NCBI GenBank assembly: GCA_039090855.1
Contig: CM076997.1
Location: forward strand, 169,352,709-169,416,708
Length of the DNA: 64,000 nt
Reading direction: 5' to 3'
Origin: Macrothele yani
Lineage: Eukaryota; Arthropoda; Arachnida; Araneae; Macrothelidae
Shown here: positions 35,226-46,062 of the stretch, one piece after another
Numbering within the stretch: position 1 is the stretch's first letter
Layout of the letters: every line of letters begins with the position of its first letter
Translations under genes and position numbers: made by a program
Notes under the pieces: model-generated
Databases searched by the model: none
The model's input: only the letters and a program-made list of their open reading frames with translations
What the model was told of the DNA's origin: nothing

Positions 35226-36264
35226 GTTAATATTGTTCCACTTATTTCTGATCGCGCTACAGTCAAAATATTTGAATTAAGTAACTTGTTGTAAGTTTAA
35301 TTTCAGTTTTTGCTGTTTTCTTGATAACATATCAAGTTTCAGAATATATTTCCCAGCAACACCAATCTTCACAAGCTTCTGATGAGTTGAAAGTTTCCAG
35401 AATGTGGATGCTGATTTCAACATTGCCCCTCAGAAGGAAGAGGCATCCATGAAATCAACATTCGCATTTTGGAAGCTTTCAATTTATCACAAACATGTGA
35501 AAATTGGAGTTGTGTGTGAAACCCTTTGAGGTTCCTTAATCAGACGAAACAACTTCCAGGATTCACTCTTCCCCTTTTTGTTTTCAACAAGAATGTATTT
35601 GTTGACCTGTACGCCTTTTTCAATCTCCTTAATATTAAATTCATCCATATTAACAAATAAGGCATTAATTCCGACGCGACAGTCAATACGAACGGGATGT
35701 TAGCACGTCAAACGAAATCCTCTGCATGTTCAATTCAAAAGATGCGATATGAAAAGTAACTGTCAGTCGTTCAATGCGGCACGCGGGGTGTGGGAGAGTG
35801 AACCAGAGAAACAGGGGACACGCGTTTGCTTGTACCTTGTTCTGGACAACGCACTGTAAAAAAAAAACGCAAAGGAAGTTTTACTATATGGTGTCTGTGT
35901 GTCTAGCGTCGGTCGGTGGAAATCTTTCTTTTAGAAAGAGACGCTAATATATTTGCATGACAAATCATTTTTCACTCCTCTTGCACCAGTATCGAGCACA
36001 AAATTCCACAGTACGCATTTCTCTTGGAAACATTTTCTTTTTCTTTTCAAAAATGAAACGGAAATAAAACCGGGTCGAAATCGGGTCAGGAACACTTTGA
36101 CCCGCAAGAAATTGACGACCAGTTGACCTGTGACCCGTTTCTATTTTTGCTTCTGCATCGATTTCCCGAATTTAGTTTTTCTAACTTGTGCTGTGTTCAC
36201 CGCAACTGCCAAAATGGTCAGTTTCCCAGTGCGTTGTTAATCTTAAAGCCGCCAAATTGATCGA
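35226..36264. other. Intron sequence without recognised gene
   Basis: No gene. CCCG-rich short motifs of the type GGGTCGAAATCGGGTC occur near 36070-36140 and, inverted, near 34905-34975. They could be the decayed subterminal repeats of a DNA transposon, but I cannot define ends. Confidence 0.3.
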
Positions 36265-36466
36265 TTGGTACGTAGTGCAGGGTTTTAATCATTCGTCTGA
36301 GATGGGACTGGCTTCGAATCTTGGATGAGGCATAAATGGTGTGTTTGTCTTATGGCACTGGGTTTTTCTCTTCTCTGGAACCAATGGCCTCAAATTTGAG
36401 ACGGGCGACTGCTTATAGTCATTGAGTTGCTCACGGTGATTCTCAAACAACAACAAAAAAACACCT
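36265..36466 (+). mobile_element. SINE family A relic
   Basis: The head is degraded (GTAGTGCAGGGTTTTAATCA) but the body is clear: GTGTGTTTGTCTTATGGCACTGG, CTGGAACCAATGGCC, GACGGGCGACTGCTTATAG and GAGTTGCTCACGGTG, ending in an A-rich tail. Confidence 0.7.
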
Positions 36467-36489
36467 TGATGGTTTTTCGCTTTGCACCG

Positions 36490-36561
36490 TGTGACGTAGC
36501 TCAGTTGGGAGAACGACTTATTCTGGAGTGAGGGGAGCTGGATTCTACGCCCGGCGCGGAC
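36490..36561 (+). repeat. tRNA-like sequence related to the TRIM LTR, without LTR context
   Basis: Exactly 72 nt and aligning base for base with the tRNA-like part of the TRIM LTRs: A box TAGCTCAGTTGG, ACTTATTCTGGAGTGAG, and a damaged B box (GGATTCTACGC). No LTR sequence surrounds it. It may be an ancestral tRNA-derived unit, a tRNA pseudogene or a fragment of an old TRIM. Confidence 0.5.
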
Positions 36562-36964
36562 AAACTTGTACGCTATAACCGTTTTTTCCTATTCTGAAGA
36601 GTCATTAGGGTTTCCGAGTGAACATAAAGGAACTATCTGTAAATTTCAATGGGATAGCAATTTTTTACTTATAGTAGAAAAAGAAAAAAGAGCAATGCTA
36701 CCTACTTTCTCACGAGACTTCTTTTCTGACAGTCTCGACATTTATAAAAAGAATTACTACGGCCAACGTCTGATTCTCTGCATGCAGCATAGTGTCATTG
36801 TTAATATAATACTTTATACATATCGAAAACTTTATTCTGCTAAAATCAAATTTCAATCCCTGGAGTCTTTCCTTCTGGTGGTCCTTGTGTTTAAACGAAA
36901 ATGAGAGCTGAGGAACCAGGTCTCTCATGAAGTCATACGACATAAGCAATGTGACCGGCTCTGT

Positions 36965-37130
36965 TTTGTTTTGTGGTTTTCACCCACCGTTAGCAACTCT
37001 AGGGGCTATAAGCAGTCACCCATTCTTATCTTAGAGTCACTGATTCCAGGGAAAGAAAAAGGTCAGTGCCGTAAGGCAAGCGCTCCACCCATCTCATATG
37101 GGGCTTAAGTCCTGTACCGGCTTGGAAAGC
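36965..37130 (-). mobile_element. SINE family A relic
   Basis: Body in reverse (CACCGTTAGCAACTC, GGCTATAAGCAGTCACCC, AGTCACTGATTCCAGGGAAAG, CAGTGCCGTAAGGCAAGC), with an unrecognisable head. Directly abuts the TRIM target duplication at 37134. Confidence 0.6.
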
Positions 37131-37137
37131 TAACAAG

Positions 37138-37623
37138 TATAACGAAGTAAATTTCTCCGTCATTTTGGTCTACGCCGGAATTCGAACCCGAGGCCGCTTA
37201 TTCCGGAACAAGTCGCTCTACCAACTGAGCTACGCAGACATTTTATTCTGATTCCTATCTGCCTTTATGTCGTGTGCGTCCTTCTGGCAGGTACGTCACA
37301 TCTCCTGGTACGTTACATCATCTCCCCCTTATTTTTTTTTTTTCGAAGTGCTGCTCTTATTTCCTATCTCGCGGTGTGGAAATAACATCACACCATTGCG
37401 AGATTGTGAACGGTCGGGTCATCCGGATAGTTCGGGCGCCATTATAACGAAGTAAATTTCTCCGTCATTTTTGGTCTACGCTGGGATTCGAACCCGAGGC
37501 CGCTTATTCCGGAACAAGTCGCTCTACCAACTGAGCTACGCAGACATTTTATTCTGATTCCTATCTGCCTTTATGTCGTGTGCGTCCTTCTGGCAGGTAC
37601 GTCACATCTCCTGGTACGTTACA
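37138..37623 (-). mobile_element. TRIM with tRNA-like sequence in each LTR, copy 2 (best preserved)
   Basis: Two nearly identical LTRs (37138-37317, 180 bp; 37443-37623, 181 bp) flank 125 bp. CAAG is duplicated at 37134-37137 and 37624-37627. On the minus strand: LTR TGTAACG...CGTTATA, primer site TGGCGCCCGAAC one base after it (37441-37430), a short non-coding middle, then purine tract AAGGGGGAGATGA directly before the 3' LTR. Each LTR includes AATAAA and a 72-nt tRNA-like segment (37168-37239, 37474-37545) with A box TAGCTCAGTTGG, B box GGTTCGAATTCC and a seven-pair acceptor-like stem. It is non-coding, so it depends on enzymes of another LTR element. Confidence 0.9.
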
Positions 37624-37627
37624 CAAG

Positions 37628-38245
37628 AATCATGCGACTGTGACAATTCGGCCACTGAAATAGCAGTGTGTTCTTAAGACGAGTCTTTCCTCTCCGTCAT
37701 ATAGAAGCCAAACTACAGCAACATTAAAACTTCTATCTTAGCCACTGCAACTCATTGATGATTTTTGGGACAGTAGAAGAGCTCCTTGAAAGCTGGTGAT
37801 ATAGAGGATATTATTTTAAAAAACTGTTTCGCGTTTTTGCCTGAAAACATCCTGCAGCGGAAAGTACTTGCCTTCTACTATCAATGGGAAACTGCCTGAT
37901 ATCTCTGTCGCTAAATCACTCTACGAAGCCAAAGTATGAGATTTGCGTTAGAGTTTCCTTTACCCCATTGTGCTGTTATTCACTATCCCCTGCAACAAAC
38001 ACACGAGCTGAAAGAAATGGGCAAAAACAAACTGTCAACAGAGTCGAGGTAAATGGTCTGAGCAGGAAGCAAACGGTTCCCATAATAGTTGAGCCAAGAG
38101 CATACAAAAAGAAAAACAGAGCCATTTCTAAGATGAAGAAGAAAAGCATGCACAAGGTTAGAGTTGTATTTATTGTAGTCGGATCTACATTTATTAAACT
38201 TCTTATTCACTTTGTTATAAGTCGCATATTTATTGACCTTTTATA
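37628..38245. other. Intron sequence without recognised gene
   Basis: A + strand open stretch at 37884-38246 encodes a basic peptide with no similarity I recognise and no good splice context. I treat it as chance. Confidence 0.4.
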
Positions 38246-39365
38246 GACGAGTCTAGTACGGTTCGTCCAACGGTGACTGGCAATTTGTCCAATTGTATGA
38301 TTCGGCCAATGCCGATTCGTCCAATATCGATTTTTTCCGAAACGCTGCTCTAACTTTTGCGCGGAATTGAGAAAAGGGGTTTGAATTTTGCGTGTTCGTA
38401 CGTTGAGTCCCGCAGCTCAAAAATAAAAGCAGAAGGTGATTCGACATGAAAAAAAAAAATCTGTTGTATCAAAAAAAAAAAAAAAAGAAATCATTTTTTT
38501 TTCTTTCGCCGTGGATAAGAAGTGAATAAAAAATAGAGAGTTACATAACAGTAGATGAGGTTAGCGACTCTCAATAAGAACGGCTAAAGCTCCTAATATC
38601 AGTGAAAGAACTTCTTTTTTTGTAATAAAATCTTTATTTTACAAAAAGCACTACTCAAGACGGAAAAGTGTTGTAATTTTTATGTACTTTCTCATTTCGT
38701 TGAAGTTTTGTTTCGCAATTAAAATCTTAATATTTACGAAATCTGTAATACTTCTCAAGTTTTGATACTTTAAGCGGTAAAATTATTAAATTGATTCCAA
38801 AGTGCTAGACTTCAAACATCTTGAATATTTGCTAAATTAATTTATGCTCAGTAAACTGTAAAATCTAGTTAAAACATGAATTCTGGGGATGGAAATCATC
38901 TGGAAACACAATAAAGATTAGAGGAATTACATTTATTATTCATTTCTTAAAAATAATGTTTTGTTTGTTTGGGAGTTTCACGACCGCTGTGAGTAACTCT
39001 AAGGGCTGTAAGTAGTCGCCGGTCTCTAATGTAGAGCCACTAGTTCCAGGGAGGGAAGAGAGCTGGTGCAGTGGGACATACACACTGCCCATGCCTCCGC
39101 TGGAGCGTGAGCCTGGATCCTGTCGGTCAAACAGCGCTTTGGAGTAGAAAAAATGCCCATTCGTTGAATGATGCATTGGACCAATCGGCATTGAGCAAGT
39201 CGTACCATCGGACGAATTAGAATTGTGTCACTAGTATCATTGGACGAATTGGACGAACTGTTATTGGATCACTTGCACCATTGAATGAATCGGCACTGGA
39301 CAAATAATAACATTGGTCGAATAGCCCATTGCACCAGTGGTCCCCTTAGACGAATCGTCATTTAT
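38246..39365. mobile_element. Second foldback-like element with CGTCCAAT subrepeats
   Basis: The left arm (about 38255-38340) has four TTCGTCCAA / TTTGTCCAA / TTCGGCCAA variants. The right arm (about 39160-39365) has many inverse copies (TTGGACGAA, ATCGGACGAAT). A SINE lies in the middle. Outer ends ATAGACGAGTCTAG and, reversed, ATGACGATTCGTCTAAGG are similar but I cannot fix a target duplication. No transposase. Confidence 0.45.
38955..39125 (-). mobile_element. SINE family A relic
   Basis: Reverse body: CGACCGCTGTGAGTAACTC, GGGCTGTAAGTAGTCGCCGG, AGCCACTAGTTCCAGGGAGG, then a degraded head near 39110. It sits within the second foldback-like element. Confidence 0.65.
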
Positions 39366-40390
39366 GCTTTCTGAATATAATTGCCTCTTATTTCCCATGA
39401 GCAACAGTTTGAACTGACATAATTATCTGCTTCCTCACTGGTCCCTGAATGCCCATTCAGAAGAATTTCAAAGTATGCATTCCAGCTATGAAATGTAACC
39501 CCCTACAGTGTCAACAACAGAGCGTTTTTGTTAAAAGATTCCTAATTGCTGACTTTTAATCAATGTTTCGAGAATTAATAAGACCACGAAAAGCATAGGT
39601 ATTTTTCATTGCTTAACATTCACAACAGAATTTCTTTTCTGTGTTATATTTTGGTAATATGCTGTATGAAGTATACTTTAAATTAACTTTCATTTTTATT
39701 TGTCTTTCTCTATGTAAATTTTGAGTTCGTACACTTTTAGAGTTTCAACCTTAATGTAATATTTTCTCACCCACTGAATGTTATGTTAGCAGAAGTCTTG
39801 AGGTCAAGAGTCAATGACGTGTACATGTTTGACAAGCGGAGAACGAGATTAATATCTGGAGCTAGCAGACAATGATGGCGTGCTGTTGATCGATTACTGT
39901 AGCTATTTGTTGTAATTCGTAAATTAGATGTAAACACGTCGAACTTAATTTGACAGAGGTTCAGCATTCTAAATTATGCTGATAGGATCATTTGTGATAC
40001 GTTATAAATCTGAAATGCCGAGAAGTTTTCACAAGAAAGACCATTTGCTCGTAAGTGTTTTCAAGACCTCTCTTCTGGACGTCATGTCGCCTAATTTAGG
40101 TCAGTGTGTAATTAAGAATTGAGTTTATGAACTAGCTAACCGATGTTTAACAGTACATAGTTTCTGTGATACGAGAACAACCAACCGATGGTGCGAAGGT
40201 AATGTTTTAAGTAGCGACATACAGTACTTATATTTAACTGACAGAAATTACAGTAGTTGGTAAGATAGTGGGAATCCTTCAAACTGCTGCAATTTAATAC
40301 ATACAATCATACATACATACATATCACTTAGCTGTTCTCTAAGATTCAGAGGTTAGCTCCACAAAGAAATACAAACTACCAGATAATTTT
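39366..40390. other. Intron sequence without recognised gene
   Basis: No exon, RNA or mobile-element signal seen apart from a short ACAT microsatellite near 40300-40325. Confidence 0.5.
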
Positions 40391-40393
40391 TAC

Positions 40394-41245
40394 TTACTGT
40401 TGTCGTACCAAACTTCTCCATTTACAGCTATCTTGACATACAACTAGGGCTTCATTGACATCCATCCCAAGACGTACACAAGATCTTCTATACTTCATAT
40501 TGATAATCTTTTTCTCATGCAAACACTTCTGAATCTGCTCCTCCCATGACTTCCTTGGCATTCTTCTGCCTTTTCTTCCTGCCACTTGGGCTAAAAAGAT
40601 TTTCTTAATAAGCGTCTCATCACTCATTCTTTCAACATGGCCAAACAACCGAAGCATATTAGTCTCCATCTTGCTAACAACATTTTGCTTCACATTACAC
40701 AACTGCAACACATTTTCATTCCTCACACAATCAGAACGTGTCTTGCCACAAACCCCCCATAAGTAACGCATTTATCCAGCACAAAAACGACTCCAATGTT
40801 TCTTCTGCAGTACCAATGTTTCACTGCCATTTAGAGTAGGAACAGTAACACTTTCACACACAGCCATTTGGGACTCTCTTGAGAACTCATCATTCCTGTG
40901 AAATCCTCCCAAAGCAGCCTTGACTTTCAATGAAGAATTCACTTGCCTACTAATTTAACCATCCAATTTGTTCTCTCTGTCAAACATGCTTCCTAAGTAC
41001 ACAAACTCATTTACCTGGTCAATCACTGTGCCATTTAGACTTTCCTTGCATTCAGTACTAACAGTTCTTTGCTAAAAAACCAAAACTTTACTTTTCCCCT
41101 TATTTATACTCAGAATTTCATACATACTTCGTATGATGTACGAAGTATGAATTTCATACATACTTCGTACATCTGGGACAACATAGTCTGCAACTCACAT
41201 TTGCTTTCTGCCAACAGGACAGTGTCATCAGCATACAGCAATCTG
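40394..41245 (-). pseudogene. LINE reverse transcriptase, 3' fragment
   Basis: The minus strand begins at about 41245 with GRLLYADDTVLLAESKCELQ, the catalytic YADD motif. After a decayed stretch comes a clear open end (40771-40394): MRYLWGVCGKTRSDCVRNEN, then MLRLFGHVERMSDETLIKKI and WEEQIQKCLHEKK. This is the usual non-LTR C-terminal region. Stops and an inserted small palindromic duplication (TTCATACATACTTCGTA repeated at about 41119 and 41152) disrupt the middle. It is a different family from the RTE at 15-18 kb. Confidence 0.75.
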
Positions 41246-41261
41246 CCCACACGGCGGTAAC

Positions 41262-43263
41262 ATGCTTCTCAGCTCCCGTAGTACGATAAGAGCGATTTTT
41301 CGTGTCCTCCGAGGCGATGTCTGTGCCCGCTGCGTTATCTCTGCGTTCTACGTGATTCCAGATGTTGGGAACTTGATTTCTTTCTCGCTTGTAGAGTACC
41401 TATTATGCGTTTTTGTGGATAGTTTTCCACGATACCTTTTTTTTTTTCGGCGTTTCTTCGTTGCCGCCGTGCGAGTTGCACGTTTTGTGGAGTGTTTCGT
41501 CTTAAGCCTGGCCAACCACGTGTCAGTCAGTGCCATGGCTTCTTTGAATACCTCGACTCCTTGTGTTCCTATGGATACTTCAACTCCTTGTTCTTCTTTG
41601 GATACTTGGACTTCTTGTGTTTCTACATTAGATTCTCCGCATGCTTCGCTAGCTTCAACCATTGCCAATTCTACAGTACCTGTTGCTCCCAGCCACGTTC
41701 CTTCTGAACACCACTTCCCACCTTTTTGACAGTCTTCTGTCAGCATGCCTAGCTCGTCATCTTTCCCACAGTCACCTGTCATCTTGCCTTGTTCCTCACC
41801 TTCGACCACGTCGTATGCCACAGAGGTTTCTGGATCCGCTTCTACATTGCCGTCTTCACCGTCTTGTTTGCTAGCCGCAGTCAACAACTTGGATATTCTT
41901 CGTTTTAATTCGGAACTATGCTTCAAGTTCTCGGACGACTGCATTTACCGTAGGAAACTTGTTGATACTTTAAAACTTGGTCTTTTTTTTCGGCGTTACA
42001 GGATACCCATCTTGATTATTAAATTGCCGGCATTTTAAAAGCTCTCCCTTCTGTTACTGTTACAGACTTTTCACGCTTTCAGAAAGGCGTAGTGTTTTAT
42101 TTCGCCACAGAGAAAATGGTTGACTTAATACTTGCTACAGTAATTGATGTCAAGAATGCACATCTGAACCCTGTCTTCCTTACTCAACGCCCCCTTACTA
42201 CGACGCTATCCCCTGTCCCGCCCGAATTACCTGAGAAGCTTCTAGTGTACTTACTCTCAACTTTGGGCAAAGTCGTAGACGTCTTCCAGCGGCTCCAGCA
42301 ACCACCCTTCTTGTTGCCGCACGATGTTTTCGTCGACAATACAGGGTAATATTTCCGTCTGACCCCGCTATACAGTTCCGACCAGCTACTTTAACCGTTG
42401 TTTTGAACTCTCATCGTTATACTTGGGATCTCTTCGTCGGCGTCCAGTGTTTTGGATACAAGGCTGTGGGCCACGTGGTCACAGCCTGCCCCCAGCCAGG
42501 GACGTCTGCTGCCAACCTCACAACTGTTATTTCTGCTGTTTCTCTATTGGCTGCAACTCCACGAGTTTCCGACCCATTCCCTTTTGTACAGACTTCCGAG
42601 ACGTTTGTTGAACCAGTGCCGCATGATGACGGCTCTTCCTCTTCTGCACCTCTGTCTTCTTCGTCATGTCCAGTTCCTGCTGCTCTGTTTTCCGTTGCTA
42701 ATTCCTCCTCTATCTACACTACTCCTTTGGTCACTTCCAATAAATTTTCTGTTCTACAGGATGCCGATGATGCTGACTCTACCGACTCTGAAACTGGTTC
42801 TGATGAATCTTTGTCTGATGTGTCTCCTCAAGAAGTGCTTTCTGCCCGTACTAAAGTCAAACGCAGCACGACACTTGCTCAACCAACTCTTACTTCCAAA
42901 AAACCTAAGCCTGATCCAATCATCACCACTTCCCTTCCAGCTGCAATATCTTCTGAAAAGGTGAATTCCAGCCAGCCCCTACAGTCTTCTGAACTGGAGA
43001 AACCCTTCTCCGCCTCTTTGCCTCATGATATGGCGGATGTTTACATTTCTTCTCCACCTAGTGATTACGAGACGTTTGTTGACGCACCGTTGTCGCCTGG
43101 GTTTTCTTGTGTTTCTATTTCCACAGCTTCTATTGAGTATGTAATATCAACTGAACGTTCCCCGTTAACTTTCACTGAGGCCACGGCGATGATTTCTTCG
43201 TGCTCTGCCCCGACCTTTCCTTTGACACATTATGATCTTTCAATAAATAATTTCCGTAATTAG
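41262..43263 (+). pseudogene. Retroelement ORF1 (gag-like) relic with damaged zinc knuckle
   Basis: A Ser/Thr/Pro-rich reading frame runs in pieces: MASLNTSTPCVPMDTSTPCS at 41535, MFYFATEKMVDLILATVIDV at 42092, and a long final open part 42403-43263. Near 42450 it has CFGYKAVGHVVTAC, which fits CX2CX4HX4C except that the second Cys is Tyr. The tail is acidic and Ser-rich (DDADSTDSETGSDESLSD). Layout and composition match ORF1 of non-LTR retroelements, which binds RNA. Frameshifts before 42400 make it non-functional. The following part is interrupted by a PLE. Confidence 0.6.
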
Positions 43264-44460
43264 GTGTAACTAATCATTTATTTTTTACTAGCCTAGCTTT
43301 CGCACCTCAACGGAGAGCTTTTTTAAGGCTTCATACAACTGTTAAGAATAAGTTGCATGATTTGAAAGATAAACAAAAGATAAACATAACAAACATTAAG
43401 ATAATGGTAATGAATCTACTTCCGCGTGCATCAAACGCTATTGCATGTTAATCATTCTTTCTGCGATGTTACGTATTTGATTTTAAACTGATTAATACAA
43501 TCGACAAAACGTTAATAAATAATAACATTCTACACATTATTTTTTCCCCATAAATTTGGAACTTCGAAAAATACACTCTCATTACATATATTCGTCGTAG
43601 ACATAATTTCAATTGATTCCCTTATTGCCGATTCATATCCCGAGTGTATGTTGCAACGCACTTTGTTTCGTCCCAATAAGGTCTCACCCCTTCAAATAGT
43701 ACATCTCTTGTTAGGGCTGAAACAGGCTGTTCATTCTTCAAATTCCTTTTGTGTTCTTGTATACGAACCATATAATTTCGTGGTTCCGTCTGGATATTTT
43801 AGGGGTACTGAGTAAATTTACGCTTTTCCCGAGATTTCTCCTTTATGTTGGGAGCTCTTATAATTTCGCAATGAGTCATTTATTGATCCTGCTGTGCGGA
43901 TACCAACATTACATTGGAATTTAACAAATTTTTGAAGAAAAGGTGATTCTCGGTACATATGGTATTGCTCCTACGAAATTCAATTTCTTATCGTTCGGCG
44001 TTATGTCCGTTCTCTCTCTCTCACTCTATGTATTTGGTTTAATATTGTATCCATAGTTTTCCAACTGTATCCCGCTCGCATCCCTTCATTCGTCACGTTT
44101 ATACTTTCTTTCGTACGAAGGGATTCATTCGAACATATCAAGAATGCTCTATGAAATCGTGTCCGGAAGGCTGCCATCTTTTATGACCATGGGACGTATG
44201 AACTTGGGTTCATTAAATTATTCACGGCCATCGGCTTGTAATATACCTTCGTGTTAACTTTCTTATAATTTCTTCTACTTATTAATACATCCAGGAACGC
44301 GATCTTACCCTCTTTCTCAATTTCCATCTCAAATTTTATGTTGTTGCTTAAGGAGCTCAGCCTAGTCAAAAATTAATCTAGTTCGGTACTCCCATGGGGT
44401 CAAATGAAAGCTCGGCTAGTAAAAAATAAATGATCAGTTATACCTAATTACGGAAGTTAT
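43250..44460 (-). mobile_element. Penelope-like element family 3, decayed, with inverted ends
   Basis: The minus strand carries a PLE reverse-transcriptase fragment at 44369-44181 (NIKFEMEIEKEGKIAFLDVL, the block after YVDD). The 3' untranslated end with a hammerhead relic is at 43330-43250. An inverted copy of the same end (GGCTAGTAAAAAATAAATGA) lies at about 44414-44433 on the + strand. The element is inserted in the gag-like relic. The remainder is frameshifted beyond easy reading. Confidence 0.65.
43290..43330 (-). ncRNA. Hammerhead ribozyme relic of PLE family 3
   Basis: Minus strand: stem I AGCC, degraded core TTAAAAA, damaged helix II GCTCTCC-GTT-GAGGTGC, GAAAGCT, A, closing GGCT. Outer arms and the GAAA side persist; the CUGANGA side does not. 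Related to the relic at 7646-7690. Confidence 0.45.
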
Positions 44461-45545
44461 GTATTGTTAGACATGGGTGTATAATATTTTATTACGTTAT
44501 GATGTTAATTTGTTTTTGCTTCCACCCAGGACACGTTTTAGATTTCTTCCCATCTATCAAGCCAATATTCATCCCCTTCCGGCCTTTGTGACCCAACTTA
44601 CTACCGTTGCTCTGTATTCAGCCGCCATCGAATTTTATATCCGTCGGCCAGCTGCTTATGCCGACAAGATTCAGCCGCCATCGGATTTCATATACGTCGT
44701 CCAGCTGTTTATGCCGACAAAATTCAGCCGCCATCGGATTTCATATACGTCGTCCAGCTGTTTATGCCGACAAAATTCAGCCGCCATTGGATTTCCTATC
44801 CGTCGGCCAGCTGCTTATGCCGACCAGATTCAGCCGCCATCGGATTTCATATACATCGTCCAGCTGTTTATGCCGACAAAATTCAGCTGACATTGGATTT
44901 CATATCCGTTGGCCAGCTGCTTATGCCGACAAGAGTCAGCCGCTATCGGATTTCATATCCGTCGGCCAACTGCTTATGCCGACAAGATTCCTCTTACTGA
45001 TGCAGAACACAACCACGTGTACGGCATAGACTTCTGATTCCTACTCACTTTTCTGCAGATTGTGACTATTGACTTCGTTACTTCTTCAGACTGAGCGATT
45101 TTTTTTTCCGTCAATCGTGTGTCGAACTGTTTTTTTCACATGCACTTATTTTTTTCATCACATGTTTGATTTTTCGACGCAATTGTTCGTCATGGGAGGC
45201 TCACCCCCACATGTTCTGTCTTTCCATCACCTGTAAGTTCCGGACTGTACTATCATTGCACTGTGCTTACTGTTATTTCTTCCCCATATTATAGACATGG
45301 ATTTTATGTGTTTTTTGGGAACTATGCTTTCCCAGCTTCATTTTTGTCTCAGGTAAATCCCGGACTCTCCTTCTCTGTATCCGTTCTCATATTTTGTATG
45401 TCCATGTCTATTTTGGTCCGCTGACTCCTTACATGTTTTTCATAAATTTTACACAGGTTCTCTCACTGATGTTCATTAATGTCATTATGTTCCATGCTCA
45501 TTTGTTTTTAATAAACGTCTTTGATTACACGGATACTACCAAGAC
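44461..45545 (+). other. Distal part of the gag-like retroelement with a polyadenylation signal
   Basis: After the PLE, sequence continues with a 53-bp tandem array (44618-44995), then T-rich non-coding sequence and finally AATAAACG near 45510 followed by TTTGATTACACGG. It is probably the 3' end of the same retroelement as 41262-43263, but the join is inference because the reverse transcriptase is missing. Confidence 0.35.
44618..44995 (+). repeat. 53-bp tandem repeat, about seven units
   Basis: The unit contains ATTCAGCCGCCATCGGATTT, CATAT(A/C)CGTCG and CCAGCTG(T/C)TTATGCCGACA. Because 53 is not a multiple of three, each frame cycles through the same three peptides (PPSDFIYVVQLFMPTK, SRHRISYTSSSCLC, AAIGFHIRRPAVYADK). 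That gives overlapping open frames at 44477-44890 and 44607-45029. These are by-products of the repeat, not genes. Confidence 0.85.
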
Positions 45546-45889
45546 ATAAACCAGTATTATCTATTCTGGCATCACGCATGCAATTTAATGCCTGTTAAGT
45601 TTTAAGAAAACAGGATGCTAATGAACGTTTGAAGACAGCAGTGTGACACAATATGCTTCAAACAAATGAATAGCATGAGAAACTTGAAACCAAACAAATC
45701 TGAATGCATAAAAAAAGGTTTGAATATACATATCTGCAGAAAAGAATTGAGTAACACTGTCTGATTTCGATTTTAAAAACTGATACTATACCATTTTGTA
45801 AAAAGGAACGTCTAATTTTTAAAATTTCAGAAAACTGCCATTTTACAGAATTACCTTAATATCATAAGAATTATTTTACAAAGAAATGT
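45546..45889. other. Intron sequence before host exon 4
   Basis: Nothing recognised; ordinary AT-rich sequence leading into the acceptor at 45901. Confidence 0.5.
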
Positions 45890-45901
45890 TTTCGATTTCA
45901 G

Positions 45902-46062
45902 CTTTACTTTACGTAATAAACAAGGCTTCCGGACGTTGTTATACAAGGTACATCAAGAAGGGTGACTTCTTTGATAAAAGAAAAGACAGCATATACACGG
46001 AAATGGCCCTTCCTGACGATTTGTTTCTTATGGAACAAGAAGACATGGAATACAAAGGGCAG
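45902..46062 (+). CDS. Host gene exon 4
   Basis: The acceptor TTTCGATTTCAG ends at 45901 and the donor GGGCAG|GTAAAA follows 46062. It enters in phase 1 and leaves in phase 0. After the split codon it reads LLYVINKASGRCYTRYIKKG, then DFFDKRKDSIYTEMALPDDL and FLMEQEDMEYKGQ. The YVINKASGRC strand with its Cys, followed by a segment ending Y-x-GQ, fits the second half of a LolA-like domain. The frame upstream of 45902 stays open by chance, so an apparent ATG at 45886 is not a start. Confidence 0.7.

Noticed and set aside
36566..36904. 112-residue plus-strand open frame as a gene
   Set aside because: No recognisable motif, no splice signals in phase with the host gene, and it begins in a tRNA-like relic.
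41348..41944. Long minus-strand open frame rich in Glu and Ser
   Set aside because: It is the shadow of the Ser/Thr-rich plus-strand ORF1-like frame; codon composition and the zinc-knuckle support the plus strand.
45886..45901. ATG start for the host exon at 45902
   Set aside because: The ATG lies in the pyrimidine-rich acceptor region; exon phases require the frame to come from exon 3.
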